This document shows, one piece after another, positions 50,640 through 60,533 of a stretch of DNA of 64,000 nt. The stretch is from Narthecium ossifragum. Taxonomy: Eukaryota > Streptophyta > Magnoliopsida > Dioscoreales > Nartheciaceae. The position numbers were made by a program, and so were the translations under genes. The notes beneath the pieces were generated by a model, which was given only the letters and a program-made list of their open reading frames with translations, searched no databases and was not told the DNA's origin. Position 1 is the first letter of the stretch, and each line of letters opens with the position of its first letter. Location of the stretch: the NCBI GenBank assembly GCA_963920575.1, contig OY986969.1:27567434-27631433 (forward strand), written 5' to 3'.

Positions 50640-52003
50640 CATAGACATCCTAGCGATGCCACACACATGCTAGCAATATAGGAATGAGACGCCCCAGAGT
50701 CTATCAGCATATCTACTAAAGAACTAGAAAGCTGAAAGATACCTCTGAGGACGGTTGGCTCTGCCGCTGCATGCTGATACTGTTGCGGCTGCTGGTACTG
50801 TGGTGGCCGCTGATACAGCTGGACGGTGTCCTGCCGCTCGCGAACTGGGAGGGCAAACACCTGCCCCCGCTGGCCTCCTCTGCCTCTGGGACGCCCCGGC
50901 CCGCGTCCGCCCCTGCTCCCCTGCCAGGCACCGGACCCTCCGCCTCTACTGCCTTGCGGCATAGCGCCCTGCGCTCCTCGCGAAGTGCAGTCTCTACGGT
51001 AGTGCCCCGGCTGCCCGCACAGGTAGCAAGTGACTGACGCGCCCGGCTGTCGTCCCTGGTCCCCCCCTGACGAAGCCTGCCCAGATGGCCCGGCCGTCAG
51101 TAGAAACGGGGCTGGTGGGCTCGGTAGTGGCTGATGGTACTGCGGTGCACGCTGCGGCCGCCGCTGAAAGGGCCGCTGACGCCACGGCTGCCCCCTACCG
51201 AACCCCCCTCTGCCCTGGGGTCGCTGCTGCTGCGAGCTGGTAGAGACCGCCGGTGGAACTGCCCGGCGTCTCTCGTCCTGCGACTGCGCCTCCACAACTA
51301 AGGCGCAGTTCAGAACTGTTGTGTACGTCTGGAAGCGGTGGGAACATGTATGGCGCCTGATCTTTGAACGAAGGCCCCACTCAAACTGCCGTGCCCTGGC
51401 CACTGGGTCTGCTGCCACTGCCCCCGCGAAACGGACCAAGTGCGTAAACCGGTTGGCATACTGCTGCACGGTGCGAGTACCCAGCAAGAGGGACTGGTAT
51501 TCGCGAGACAAGGCGTCACGCGTACTCTCCGGGAAGTACGCGTCCAAGAACAACGCCCTGAACTCCTCCCACGTCGACTCCTCTCCGTCACTGGTGTGCT
51601 GGGCAGTGCACCACCAGTCAAGGGCGTCACCATCGAGCTGGAACGCCGCGAGGGTGACCCGGATCCGGTCATCCCCGACGAAGAGAGCGTCGAGAACGCG
51701 CGTGACTCCTCGGAGCCAGCCGTCTGCCGTGGTCGGATCTCCAGTCTCACCGCTGAACCTAGGCGGGTTCAGCCGCTGGAAGTTCATCATGACCGCTGCC
51801 GCGGCCCGCCCGTCGACCGGAGCGAGGACCCCCTCCTCGGCGAGAGGAGCCTCCTCCCGTGCGACCGCAACCGTCGCTGGTGATGGTCCAGTCCGTCGAG
51901 CTCTGACCGTCCTGACAGGTGCTACCCCGTCTGGTCGGGCGGGTCGACCAGGTCGTGCCCCACCTCGACCAACAACCGTAGGTCGGACTCGAGCTCCCGA
52001 CAT
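50640..52003 (-). pseudogene. Gypsy gag with start of protease, truncated
   Basis: From the ATG at 52,003 the frame runs through an Arg/Gly/Pro-rich start. It continues with a retrotransposon gag domain (NPPRFSGETGDPTTADGWL, ALDWWCTAQH, FRALFLDAYFPESTRDA, SLLLGTRTVQQYANRFTHLV), then a CCHC zinc knuckle CYLCGQPGHYRRDC. A Gly/Arg/Gln-rich linker leads to the protease active-site region VDMLIDSGASHSYIA. About 12 residues later it leaves the element. Gag itself has no stops or frameshifts. Codon use is strongly GC-rich, unlike the enclosing Copia element. Confidence 0.85.
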
Positions 52004-52204
52004 CTGTGCAATCACCAACGACAACGAGCTTTCACTCGTCAGAAACCCAAGACAAAGCAGCACAACATAAAGCGGAAAAACACAACACATCAAAATGAGC
52101 ATGCACGGATGTTCTAGACATAGAACTAACCCATTCCACGCTCAATCTCAACCGAATCCTGATCCTAAACCCTGGGATCTACAGCCTATGCTCTGATACC
52201 AAGC

Positions 52205-54615
52205 TGTCGCGCCCCGACCCGCGAAAGCCCAACCGGGCCGGGCGACGCGAACCGGAACCTAACCAACGCGGAAAAAAAGAACGACGAGGGTTCCCTCTAA
52301 CCTATTGGTCTCCCTAGCAATTCACCAAAAGCATCCCCCAAAAAAAAAAAGATACAATATTATATTCAAGCCTCGAACCACAGATTAAGAATTCAAGTGT
52401 TAATTTACAAATCCTCGGAGAGGGGAAGATTCAAAATACATCATCACTCCCGTAGGAGACTATCTAACATAGGTATAAAAGCAAGAAACGATTACCATCT
52501 CTCAAAGACCACTAGGCGCCGCCGCATCGCCGACCAACTGCCCGGTAGGGGCCAAGGAAGAAGAGCTGACGCCTGCACCTGCAAAACGCAGCCCGGGTAG
52601 GTGTGAGCACTAAGCTCAGTAGGGATCTACACTACGACACACAGAAGGAAGAGGGAAACGCAACAGTGTCGCCCTCAAGTAGGATCTGGGTGTATACAGG
52701 GGTCCCATAACCCCACCGCGTGTCCCTGAGGCCCCGATCATGATCTTCCAGCCGGACTGGTCACATGTCGGGTCACACTCAGTAGCAGGAAACGGCACTG
52801 CTGACTCTCAACAGGACATTGAACACTATTTGGTGGGAAGAGACACTACTGAGTAGGCAAATCCTCTACTCAAGAGTTTTAAGAAAAGCCGGACACCGGC
52901 TACACCTCAGATCCGACTCAAGGCCGACACGACCTCCACAATCATCAAGCAATAAGTGTACCAGTCATCTAAGCCTATCATTAAGTTTGACTGGAAACCA
53001 CAATTCAACCGGGTCCTAACAGCCCAACCCCGGTCCTAGGGCTAAGTCCGAGCTTCCAGCCTCGGGACGGCGACCCAAGGATCACCCACGCCCTAATCAA
53101 TGCAACTAATGCACACAACAACAATGCATGCTATGACATACACAGATAATAGGAAAGGCATGCAACAGTATGTCAAACATCATATAAGTCTACAGGATCG
53201 CTGCAGCAGTACCACCAACCGCTGCCAACCGATCCGCAGCGGGTCCCGGCATTACGACGGTACCGCGACCGTCAACCGCGGACTCCTGCAACGGGAAGCA
53301 ACCCCGAAAGCGATGATGTACAATAAACAATATAATATTATATTTCGAAATATAATATTATATTCAAACACTCAAAGCCTCTACTTAGGGGCTAATTGAT
53401 CCCGTCGATCCGATGCCCAAACGACGTCGGATTCAAGATCCAACTCAGCCACCAGTAGATGTATATACCAGGATCATCATATCCAAATTTCATAAACATC
53501 CAACGGTTGGATTTACATGAAACATTAATCAAAAATCGCTGATTAAACCCACTTACCCTTTAATTGCTGCAACGCAGCCCTCCAGCAAACAATTCACCAG
53601 AAATCGTACATAAATCAGAAAAATACGAAACAAGATGGAATGGAAAGCTAACGAGTAGAGCCACAACTCTTATGTTTAACAGAAACCAAGATCATGTACT
53701 CGCCGGCCGGAAAACTCGCCGCAAGCCGGATGTTTTTCAAGAACAGCAGAAAACCAGAAATCCGAGACTAATCTTACATAAAACCTACTCAAATCACAAC
53801 TGATTAACATGAAACTCAAATCAGTTATTCTACAAGGCATAAGGAATCCAACAAAGCAAGGATCAACAAGATCCAACGGTTAGATCTCAAGAAAACCCGA
53901 AATGAATACAGTAGGTATAACCCTACCTAGCTGCGCTTTACTCGGCTGATTCCCCGCGATTTGATCACCAACAAGCCTCCAAACCTCTTCAGGGATCTTC
54001 CTCTCGTTGTCAAGAATCCAACGAGCCTTAGAACGCCGGAAAAGATGGCCGGAGGAGGGAGAACGGAGGTGAGAAAGGTTGGCTGCCGGAACAGGGGAAA
54101 AACATGGCTCTCGGGAGAAGAAGAAAAGAGGAAGAAGAAAGAGAGGAGAAGAAGGAAGAGGAGGGGAAGAAAAGAGGGGAAAGCCGGGAAAAGGGGAAGA
54201 AAGTGAGGGGAGGGGAGGGAAAGTCCTCCCCCCCTCTGACAAAGGAGAACGACGGCCGTCGGTGGCCGTCCTCGCGAAGCAGAAAAGCCACCGACGCGAT
54301 TCCGATCGGTCGCTCCAAGGAGCGATCGATCGTTATCGCCCCGGGTCAAAACCAACCGACTCGCTCACGAGTCCGATCGATCGTTCCAAGGAGCGATCGA
54401 TCGCTCAAGGTCGTCAGCTGCCCAACGGCAAGCTTCCGCGCGCCCGAGTTGGGATCTTCCGATCCCGGGTCCACCTAGCCATTCTAAACAAACACTAACA
54501 CATACAAGGCCAGTGTGTGCACACGCGGGTGTGAAACAAACCAACAAGGCGCAATTTACCAAATTGCCCTTGCGGTCTACAGCGAGCCACAGGGGTAGAG
54601 GGGCAGGTCCTCACA
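52205..54615 (-). repeat. 5' LTR of the truncated Gypsy element (2,411 bp)
   Basis: On the minus strand it starts TGTGAGGACCTGCCCC and ends GGGGCGCGACA. It carries two paired palindromes at 54303-54333 and 54373-54404, where CGATCGATCG-type cores are 20 bp apart around GCTCCAAGGAGC-type dyads. It shares with the other two LTRs a conserved block around CCCGGGCTGCGTTTTGCAGG (minus strand, near 52,570-52,600). It also has polypyrimidine tracts and a GC-rich end. Confidence 0.88.
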
Positions 54616-54759
54616 AAAGGTGTCCTACAAGTAGCGTCCGGCCCACCCTGTGTCAAGGACCATCAGAGGTAGCCCAGTCCTCGAGCAGAGGCTATCGGAG
54701 GGACATACGTTGGACAGGAACCTTGGGGGGGAATACATCGATGGGACCGATGGACTCCC

Positions 54760-57060
54760 TGTCGCGCCCCGACCCGCGTAGGCCCAACCGGGCCGGGCGA
54801 CGCGAACCGGAACTTAACCTACTGCGGAAATTTGGCGAGGTTTCCCTCTAATCGTAGTGGTTACCCTAATAAGCATAATCATCCTGTATTATACAACAAT
54901 TATAAAGCTCAACACACAAAGCTGGAATATAGTACAAATCCTCAAACAGGGAATGTTATACAAAATCGCTCCCGTATGAGACTATCTAACCAAGGTGTAC
55001 ACGGACAGATCACAGCTCCTCAAGCTCCGCCAGACGCCGCCACGTCACCGAACACCTGCCCGGTAGGGGCAACCGAAGAAGAACTAGCGCCAGCACCTGC
55101 AAAACGCAGCCCGGGTAGGTGTGAGCACTAAGCTCAGCAGGGACACTACACTACGACACTCACAAAGGAAGGGAACACAACAGTGTCGTCCCCAAGCAAA
55201 GCCTAGGTGTATCACAGGGGTCCCATAACCCCACCGGATACCCCTGAGTGCCCCAGTCGTGGTCTTCCAGCGAACTGATCACACGCTGGGTCACACTCAG
55301 TCAGACAGGAAAACGGCACTGCCAACTCACGACAGGATCCTGGGCACTGTCGGCGGGTAGCACCGCTGGGTAGTCACACCTGCCACCCAAGAGTTCTAGG
55401 AGGATTGGGTACCGGCTACACCACGACTTGGCTCAAGGCCGACACGACCTCTAAACATCAAGCACAACAGTATTCATGTCCAACTAACCCTATCATCGAA
55501 AAGACTGAATACTACAAATCGAGTCCTGGACCAAGCTACCCGCACGGTCCTAAGAGATAGATCCGGGCTACCCGGAAGCCCCGGATCGGCAACGCCCTAA
55601 CAGATGCAACTAATGCACAACACAATGCATGCTATGAACATGCGCAGAAAAGATACATGTAAGCATGCAGCAGGATGTGATGATATAAATACAAGGTCTG
55701 GGCACGGCACCCTGCCGGCCCGGGGTGGTGAACAGATAAATAAGGTCTAAGGACTGCTGCAGTGGTACCACCACCAACCGCCAGCAGTCCACACAATACC
55801 TGCACCGGGAAACAACCCCGCAAACAACAGATCACAATGTGCAACAAGTAATGTGGCCCTCGGCGAACGCCGGCGTGAGAGGCTAGGGAAAGCAGTAGGG
55901 CCACCCGCCCGTTTATTCTAAACATCCCGGGAGTCATCACTCCCCCGGTTCACCACTGCCCCTATATAGGGCTAACATGCTTAATGTTATGTACAAGGTA
56001 TAAAACAATAAAGAAAACCAACATACAAAGCCCCTTGGGCAAAACTAGTCAAAACCCTCTCTTCTGCCAAAGGATCGATCATACCCTAGGGTAGGATCGA
56101 TCCTCTCAGCAACAGAGAGTAAAGCCTCACTGTCGAGACAAAAGGATCGATCCTTCCTCTCAGGAGGATCGATCATTTTCGCGACAGAGAGCACCCTTCA
56201 GATCGCACCACGAGTGATCGATCCTTCCTCACAGGAGGATCGATCCTCTTCGCGACGAAGGACAGCCATGCTCCCCAAGAACCAGGATCAATCCTCACCA
56301 AGCTGGTGATCGATCCTTCATCGGGCGGAGCATGACCAACCCAGAAGATCGATCCTTCCTCAAGGGAAGATCGATCATGATGGGTTCCGCGGCGTCCTTC
56401 CGGCGAAGAATACCGCCGGAAGAGACAACCAAAAACCACGAAACTCTGGGATCTGATAGATCAGGATCCCACGAGTCCAAAACCGGTTAAAACACAAGAA
56501 ACCAACATGCTAATCACAAGATCTAAGCAATAAACCACAGATCAAACCGGAAAACTCAAAACCCCGAAGAGAGATGTCGGTAGGATCCCTACCGGAGCAA
56601 ACGCAGCTTAGATCCAAGCAGCTAGGCCTTGGATCGTCCTCAACGCCTTCGAAAATCCCAAGATCCGAGCTCAAATCGCCGGATTTTCAAAAGGATTTCA
56701 AAGAAGAAGGTTCGTCTGCTTTATAGGCAAACGAACCGACCTATGAAGGATCGATCCTTACTAAAGGAAGGATCGATCACCTCATGACGATCTCACTTGA
56801 CTTTCTGGCACGAGAGGATCGATCTCTTAGCTAGAGAGGATCGATCCTTTTTGTGCTGAAAGCTAAACTTAGGCTAGAATTCAAGCCTAAGTCCGGATCT
56901 TTCGATCCCGGGTTCCACTAACCATCCTAAGCAAACATTACCACAAACATGATCAGTGTGTGTACAAGCGCGAGTGTGGAACTAGCTGACAAGGTGCAAT
57001 TTACCAAATTGCCCTTGCGGTCCACAGCGAGCCACAGGAGGTGAGGGACGGGTCCTCACA
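54760..57060 (-). mobile_element. solo Gypsy-type LTR (2,301 bp)
   Basis: A full LTR in minus orientation, starting TGTGAGGACC and ending GGGCGCGACA on that strand. It is flanked by perfect 5-bp duplications CTCCC (54755-54759 and 57061-57065). No internal element sequence is attached, so it is a product of LTR-LTR recombination. It sits inside the + LTR, next to an internal tandem repeat of that LTR (GGTGTCCTAC units at 54,619 and 57,189). It contains seven paired GATCGATC palindromes. Confidence 0.9.
56072..56849. repeat. seven paired GATCGATC palindromes in the solo LTR
   Basis: Units lie at about 56072-56103, 56143-56174, 56215-56246, 56284-56317, 56345-56376, 56748-56778 and 56816-56849. 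In all seven, the two GATCGATC cores (one GATCAATC) are exactly 22 bp apart. The intervening bases differ from unit to unit (TACCCTAGGGTA, TTCCTCTCAGGA, CACCAAGCTGGTG, CTCTTAGCTAGAGAG) yet nearly all keep dyad symmetry. Each unit therefore reads as a hairpin with a roughly 13-15 bp stem. Confidence 0.88.
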
Positions 57061-57835
57061 CTCCCTGGCTAGGCTTAGTCCTTGGGTCAGGAGTTAGGGG
57101 TCCTGTTGGCTCTGTGGCTTAGAGTACTGAGAGGTGGTAGTCTTAACCTCGGTCGTTCCGCCAAGTGTGGAAATCCCGCTTGGAGAAGGGTGTCCTACCA
57201 GTAGCGTCGTGTGCACCCTGTGTCAGGGATTGTCGGAGTTGCCCACCCCTGAGCAGTGGTTGTCGGAGGGGCGTACTTGGGACAGGAATCCTTCGGGTTA
57301 TTGACGGGATTTATGGGATCCTTGGCAAGCCTCAGTACTTGGCCTCAGGGTTGGTTTGTTGGGTTTGCCTTCTTAGCGAGAGTGGTAGAGTAAGACCCTG
57401 CTGAGCTGTTGCTCATTCCTACCTGGACTGTGTGTTTGCAGGTGCGGGTCCCCGTTCTCCTCCGGTGCTTCCCCGTCGGCAGTCTCGTGGCAGTGTGCCG
57501 GATCCTGACCATGTCTGAGGGTCAGGATGGGTTTGTTTGTGCGTTTGCGGAGACCCCGGTGGGTGGTGTAGCTTCTTTTTGGAGACTGTTGATCCCTTGT
57601 AGTTGTTGTACTAAACCTTTGTTAACTCTTTTATTACTGTTTTGTAATAAGTGTTAATAGATGTTGTTTAGTTCTTCGCTTCCGCCTTGTGCTTGCAGTC
57701 TGCTGTTTTCGCCAACTGTGCGTTAGTCTCAGCTGTTTCCGCCAGTTGAGGCTAGTAGATGTAGGTTTTTCCCCTCGTGTCCCGGCCCGTGTCCCGGCCC
57801 GGTCTGGGTCCTGCGGGCCGGGGCGCGACAGTTTC

Positions 57836-59685
57836 AGCCCAGAAAAATTTCTCCAAACCAGCATTAAAAAGCATAGATCGTGCTCTCTCAAGAAGGGTCC
57901 TATTCATCCGTTCTGCAACTCCATTTTGTTGTGGAGTACCAGGGACAGTAAGATGCCTTTGAATACCTTCATTCCTGCAAAAGTTGTTAAACTCTCCACT
58001 GCAGAACTCTAGGCCATTATCTGTCCTCAACCTCTTAACTTTTCTCTCTGTCTGCTTTTCTATCAACACCTTCCATTGCTTGAACTTCTCAAAAACATCA
58101 CTTTTCTGCTTGAGAAAATAAACCCAGACTTTCCTTGAAAAATCATCAATAAAGGTAAGCATATACCTAGCTCCACCTTTTGATGGAACTTGAGAAGGCC
58201 CCAAAGGTCATAGTGAATATAATCCAAAGTAGCTTTGGTTCTGTGAATTCAGCCACTGAAACTAACTTTCTTTTGCTTGCCAAAAACACAGTGTTCACAA
58301 AAATCCACTTTCCCTGTACTCTGGCCACATAGCAAACCTTTCTTGCTCAAGAGAGACATACCCTTCTCACTCATATGTCCTAACCTCATATGCCATAGCT
58401 TAGTTACTTCAGAATCTGATAAAGAGGAAGAAGTAACAGCTACAGAGCCTGTAACAGTAGTACCCTGCAGCACATATAGGCTACCACATCTCTTTCCTTT
58501 CATAACAACTATAGCACCACAGTAAACTTTTAGAACTCCACCTTCAGCTGTATACTTGCATCCGTTTGCATCAAGAGTACCTAAAGAAATTAAATTCTTT
58601 TCCAATTCAGGAACATGCCTAACCTCCGATAATGTCCTCACCATACCATCATGCATCCTTATCTTGATTGTTCCCTTTCCAACAGCCTTGCAGGCTGCAT
58701 TGTTTCCCATGAGAACTAGGCCACTATCCACTGCTTCATAAGTGGAGAAGTAATCCTTGTAAGGACACATATGATAGGAACAACCGCTGTCCAGAATCCA
58801 CTCATCCCTACCACGGATCTGATCCTGGTTAGCAACAAGAACATCACCAATGTCTTCATGCACAACACTTGCCTCAGCAGTCTTATCAGGGTTCTGATTG
58901 TTAGGTGCTTCACGTTGTAACTTGTTCTTCAATTTATAATAGTCATCTTTCTTATAGCCCTTTTTCTTGCAGTAATAACAGAAAATATTACTAGAATCAA
59001 AAATTTTTTTGCCCCTTGACTTTGATCTAGACTTAAATCTTCTGTTTTCTGAATTCCTGTCACTTGGCCTACCTCTAGCAACAAGACCCTCAGCATGAGA
59101 GCCCGCAGATTGAAAAGTAAGTTTATTATTGAGCATATCTCTAGATAGGATATCAGCCTTAACCTCCTCTAAAGAAATACTCTCTTTTCCATAAGTGACA
59201 GTTTCACGAAAGTGCTTAAAGGATGGAGGAAGAGAACATAACAGCAATAAAGCCTTATCTTCATCATCAATCTTGACTTCTAAATTTTCTAAATCCATGA
59301 TAATGGTATTGAAATTATCAAGATGTGATTTGATAGATGTACCTTCCGCCATACGAAGCATATATAGCTGCTGCTTAAGCCGGAGCTTATTGGTTAAGCT
59401 CTTGGTCATGTAGAGAGATTCCAACTTCAACCAAAGAGATGCTGCTGTATCCTCCTTTGCAACCTCTCGAAGAACTTCATTGGATAAACACAACTGGATA
59501 GCAGTTAGAGCCTTCAAATCCAGTTCAATCCAATCATCATCAGAGGTGGTCACTGGTTTCTTTGAAATCCCTCCAAGAGCCTTGAACAAATTGTTATGGA
59601 CTAAAATTCCCCGCATACGAAGTTGCCATAAACAAAAACTGATCTTCCCATCAAACTTCTCAATATCAAACTTCGTTGCCATCAC
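57836..59685 (-). pseudogene. Copia gag, protease and first part of integrase, broken
   Basis: Starts MMATKFDIEKFDGKISFCLW at 59,685, just inside the PBS. Gag follows the Tork/Tnt1 pattern (MTKSLTNKLRLKQQLYMLRM, LLCSLPPSFKHFRET). The zinc knuckle reads CYYCKKKGYKKDDYYKL: the His and the last Cys are both Tyr, so zinc binding should be lost. The protease has WILDSGCSYHMC. The GAG-pre-integrase segment HMRLGHMSEKGMSLLSKKG leads to an in-frame TGA at 58249-58251. A one-base deletion near 58,200 shifts the frame before the integrase core (LTFIDDFSRKVWVYFLK, RTDNGLEFCS, TPQQNGVAERMNRTLLE). The integrase is cut at 57,836 by the nested LTR. Confidence 0.9.
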
Positions 59686-59710
59686 TCAACACCTAATCAA
59701 TCAACCTAAA

Positions 59711-59722
59711 GCTCTGATACCA
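59711..59722 (-). promoter_or_regulatory. primer-binding site of the Copia element
   Basis: On the minus strand TGGTATCAGAGC lies three bases inside the 5' LTR end. It is complementary to the 3' end of initiator methionine tRNA, the usual minus-strand primer for plant Copia elements. Confidence 0.92.
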
Positions 59723-59725
59723 GTT

Positions 59726-60528
59726 TGTTAGGATTAAGCCCAAGTAGATCGTCAATTGATAGGTGGTTTTGATGAAAACAAGTGCCAAACGAAGATGAGA
59801 AGAAAACAAAGAAGAGAAGAAATCAATGACACACGGATTTAACGTGGAAAAACCCTTCAAAATAGAAGGTAAAAAACCACGGGCGGAGAGGAGGAATCCA
59901 CTATGAACAATCAACAAAAGTACAGCCAAGTTCTTCGTCTCTGTTCTCTTCAGGAAAGAAAAAAACAGAGACCTTACAAAACTCAACCTAAAACTGAATA
60001 ACAATGAAACCCTTAACCCTAATCTTATGATCTAGGGTTTATATATATAGACCACTACGATCCAATAGGATCTTAACGGGTTTATACTAAAACAAACATA
60101 ATAAAACCCGTTAAGTATAGTTGCCTAAAATAAAAGGTCTTCAGCATCGGGCGTCCACGGTCGACCGTCAACTTGCCACGGTCGACCGTCATGCTTCCAC
60201 GGTCGACCGTCAAGTTCCTACGATCGACCGTCATGCATCCACGGTCGACCGTCAAGTTCCTACGGTCGACCGTCATGCTTGAACGGTCCATTGGCACGAG
60301 TCCATCATACACCCGCGGTCGATCCTCGCATCGACCCTGGAAAGAGATTTCCTTGACAGAGACGGACGGTCGATGTCACAGTCGACCGTGACAATTTTGA
60401 GCAAGACGGTTGATGCTGCGGACGATGCTCCGATCGTCCGTGACAACCCGCGGTCGACCGTCAAGAGTCCACGGTCGACCGTGGTCTTCAGATTCTGCCG
60501 AGAAAGAGTTTTTGAGACAAACTCAACA
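59726..60528 (-). repeat. 5' LTR of the Copia element (803 bp)
   Basis: Begins TGTTAGGATTAAG and ends CTCAACA in + orientation. Read on the minus strand it has a U3 carrying dispersed and tandem palindromes, then a TATA box (CTATATATATAAA, 60038-60050), then R/U5. Both strands contain repetitive ORFs here because the 21-bp unit is a multiple of three. They are not genes. Confidence 0.92.
60156..60285. repeat. six 21-bp units, each with a 12-bp palindrome (Copia U3)
   Basis: The palindrome ACGGTCGACCGT (its own reverse complement) recurs six times at an exact 21-bp period. One unit has ACGATCGACCGT. Spacers alternate between CAAGTTCCT-type and CATGCNTCC-type, giving a 42-bp higher-order period. 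Further single copies occur at about 60,449-60,483. The other LTR has the same array at about 46,511-46,640. The array sits roughly 100-240 bp upstream of the TATA box in the direction of transcription. Confidence 0.92.
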
Positions 60529-60533
60529 CAAAT
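60529..60533. repeat. target-site duplication of the Copia element (right)
   Basis: CAAAT follows the LTR terminus CTCAACA and matches the left copy at 46076-46080. Confidence 0.95.

Larger units (their letters stand above)
50640..54615 (-). mobile_element. truncated Gypsy element: 5' LTR, PBS, gag, part of protease
   Basis: On the minus strand it begins with a full LTR (52205-54615), then a primer-binding site of the initiator Met tRNA type at 52190-52201, then gag and the start of the protease. Homology ends near 50,640, where + LTR sequence of the host element resumes. The rest of pol, the 3' LTR and the left target-site duplication are missing, so a deletion followed or accompanied the insertion. 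AAAGG follows the intact right end. The break lies beside a short inverted repeat (ATGCTGG, then CCAGCAT). Confidence 0.8.
49113..57830 (+). mobile_element. Gypsy-type LTR (+), split by later insertions
   Basis: The inserted block begins TGTGAGGACCTGCCCC and ends GGGGCGCGACA. It is flanked by GCTTC (49108-49112) and GTTTC (57831-57835), a target-site duplication with one C-to-T change. LTR sequence in + orientation is present as three pieces: 49113 to about 50640, 54616-54759, and 57061-57830. The sum is about 2.4 kb, matching the two full LTRs of this type in the window. No internal domain in the same orientation is present, so it is best read as a solo LTR that later received two further insertions. 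It interrupts the integrase of the surrounding Copia element. Confidence 0.8.
46081..60528 (-). mobile_element. Copia LTR retrotransposon, Tork/Tnt1-like, interrupted
   Basis: A complete Copia insertion with coding on the minus strand. LTRs lie at 46081-46895 (3' LTR) and 59726-60528 (5' LTR). Both start TGTTAGGATTAAG and end CTCAACA, with CAAAT target-site duplications. The primer-binding site (TGGTATCAGAGC on the minus strand, initiator Met tRNA type) is at 59711-59722. A purine-rich tract (AAGTGGAGATT, minus strand) abuts the 3' LTR. Gag, protease, integrase, reverse transcriptase and RNase H occur in Copia order, but the integrase is split by an 8.7-kb nested insertion (49113-57830). By eye the LTRs differ at under 20 positions plus one 12-bp indel, so the insertion is fairly young. 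An in-frame stop, a frameshift and the insertion make the element non-autonomous. Confidence 0.93.

Noticed and set aside
60156..60285. Regular palindromic repeats with short variable spacers, reminiscent of a CRISPR array
   Set aside because: The spacers are 9 bp and alternate rather than being unique. The locus is an LTR in a plant genome and there are no cas genes. It is a tandem repeat in a retrotransposon U3.
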